From positions 1 through 7,034 of the forward strand of contig PWSB01000155.1 of assembly GCA_003563375.1 (NCBI GenBank): a stretch of 7,034 nucleotides of DNA, given 5' to 3'. Of this stretch, positions 6,085 through 7,034 are shown one piece after another. This DNA comes from Actinomycetota bacterium (GTDB taxonomy: Bacteria > Actinomycetota > Humimicrobiia > Humimicrobiales > Humimicrobiaceae). The stretch's first letter is position 1. Each line of letters starts with the position of its first letter. A model generated the notes under the pieces. The model did not search any database. It was not told the origin of the DNA and saw only the letters and a list, made by a program, of their open reading frames with translations. The translations under genes were made by a program, and so were the position numbers.

Positions 6085-7034
6085 ATCAATAACGAACAAA
6101 GCGATGTAAGCCCAAAACACAGGAATGATGATGCCGACCTGGATAAAAGTTTGCGGCCAAAGCTAACTTCTGAGTTTATTGGGCAGAAAAAAATCATTGA
6201 AAACTTGCTGATCTTCATTAGTTCTGCAAAAAAAAGAAAGAGGCCTCTGGACCATGTGATCCTTTCCGGCCCTCCCGGACTTGGAAAGACATGCCTTGCC
6301 GAGATAATCGCCAATGAACTGGGGGTAAATTTTAGGGTGACCTCTGGGCCCGCAATTGAAAGGCCCGGGGACCTTGCTGCAATACTTACCAATCTTGAAA
6401 ATTTTGATGTTCTGTTCATAGATGAAATACACAGGCTAAACAGGACCGTAGAAGAGATACTCTACCCCGCCATGGAGGATTACAAGCTGGATATAATAAT
6501 CGGCAAAGGCCCTTCTGCAAGATCCATAAGAATAGATATCGCTCCTTTTACGATTATCGGAGCCACTACCAGGATAGGCCTGGTGGCTTCACCCTTAAGG
6601 GACCGCTTTGGCGTAAACCTCAGGCTTGACTATTATAACCAGGAAGGGCTGCTTAAGATAATAATAAGGTCCGCTGAGATCCTGGGGCTTAAGATAACAG
6701 AAAAAGGAGCAAAGGCTATAGCCGGCAGAAGCAGGGGGACCCCCCGGATAGCCAACAGGCTGCTTAGGAGAGTAAGGGATTATGCCCTGGTAGACGGACA
6801 GGAAGAAATAGATGAAGAAATCGCAAAAAAAGCACTTACAAAACTAGAAATAGATAGATTGGGCCTGGATTTTATAGATAAAAAGATATTGAACACTATA
6901 ATCTTTAAATTCAGCGGGGGGCCGGTGGGGGTAGGCACCGTGGCTGCTTCCATAGGGGAAGAGGTGAACACCATCGAGGACGTTTATGAGCCGTATCTTT
7001 TGCAGCTCGGATTCATAAAAAGGACTGCCAAAGG
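6085..7034 (+). CDS. ruvB: Holliday junction branch migration ATPase RuvB, 3' end cut by window edge
   Basis: RuvB is the hexameric AAA+ motor that pumps DNA through the RuvA-bound junction. About 316 codons are visible, probably lacking only some 20 C-terminal residues. Numbering from ATC at 6085: Walker A GPPGLGKT (62-69), Walker B LFIDEIH with D113 and E114, sensor 1 GATTR (159-163), SPLRDRFG with the arginine-finger region (R172, R174), sensor 2 GTPRIANRLLRRVRDYA, and the winged-helix end EPYLLQLGFIKRTAKG. The N-terminus reads NNEQSDVSPKHRNDDADLDKSLRPK in frame, the usual length and character for RuvB ahead of SLRP, so translation should begin near 6085, yet the frame holds only GCT and ATC between the ruvA stop and this stretch. 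AUC is a rare start codon; a sequencing error for ATG is the main alternative. Starting at TTG 6151 would cut into the conserved SLRP motif. The frame is shared with ruvA across one TAG. Confidence 0.93.
   Translation, partial: MNNEQSDVSPKHRNDDADLDKSLRPKLTSEFIGQKKIIENLLIFISSAKKRKRPLDHVILSGPPGLGKTCLAEIIANELGVNFRVTSGPAIERPGDLAAILTNLENFDVLFIDEIHRLNRTVEEILYPAMEDYKLDIIIGKGPSARSIRIDIAPFTIIGATTRIGLVASPLRDRFGVNLRLDYYNQEGLLKIIIRSAEILGLKITEKGAKAIAGRSRGTPRIANRLLRRVRDYALVDGQEEIDEEIAKKALTKLEIDRLGLDFIDKKILNTIIFKFSGGPVGVGTVAASIGEEVNTIEDVYEPYLLQLGFIKRTAK

Noticed and set aside
6125..6133. ATG codons at 6125, 6128 and 6131 as the ruvB start
   Set aside because: They are out of frame with the conserved RuvB sequence, and using one would require a frameshift for which there is no sign.

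Overview
This window looks like a stretch of ordinary bacterial chromosome, about 7 kb and gene-dense. It holds one leftward gene at the left edge and, diverging from it, a tightly packed rightward cluster of eight genes that runs off the right edge. Every gene has a recognisable family. No mobile element, CRISPR array, tRNA or rRNA is visible, and the only non-coding stretch of any size is the 199-bp divergent promoter region (1017-1215).

Layout: (1) 1-1016, minus strand: an EF-G-like translational GTPase with a substituted P-loop, switch I and catalytic His position, cut by the window start. (2) 1017-1215: divergent regulatory region with a good sigma-A type promoter facing left, an extended -10 promoter facing right, a pair of GTTTAAA elements 21 bp apart and a small inverted repeat. 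(3) 1216-2736: lemA and htpX, a membrane protein and membrane metalloprotease pair. (4) 2759-4223: pdxS and pdxT, the two subunits of pyridoxal 5'-phosphate synthase. (5) 4225-4980: yebC/TACO1-family factor. (6) 4986-7034: ruvC, ruvA and ruvB (3' end missing), the Holliday junction resolvasome.

Gaps within the rightward cluster are 18, 22, 1, 1, 5, -11 and 3 nt with no terminator between genes, so one transcript from the lemA promoter could cover all eight. The functions are mixed: membrane quality control, vitamin B6 synthesis, translation and recombination. The ruvCAB trio and the pdxST pair each work as a complex; the remaining grouping is probably shared transcription.

Organism: a bacterium with moderate to low GC and strong Shine-Dalgarno sites. 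Arginine is almost always AGG/AGA and ATA is the commonest isoleucine codon. The order pdxS-pdxT-yebC-ruvC-ruvA-ruvB is the one known from Actinobacteria, and the EF-G-like protein resembles actinobacterial EF-G2 (DTPGY instead of DTPGH; DPYIGKLSVFRVFSG). A deep, low-GC actinobacterial lineage or a clostridia-like Gram-positive is a reasonable guess, but it is inference.

The points most worth checking are the apparent AUC start codon of ruvB, the dominance of TAG stops with ruvA and ruvB in one frame across a single amber codon, and the degenerate GTPase motifs of the EF-G-like protein. I do not see a new multi-gene system here.
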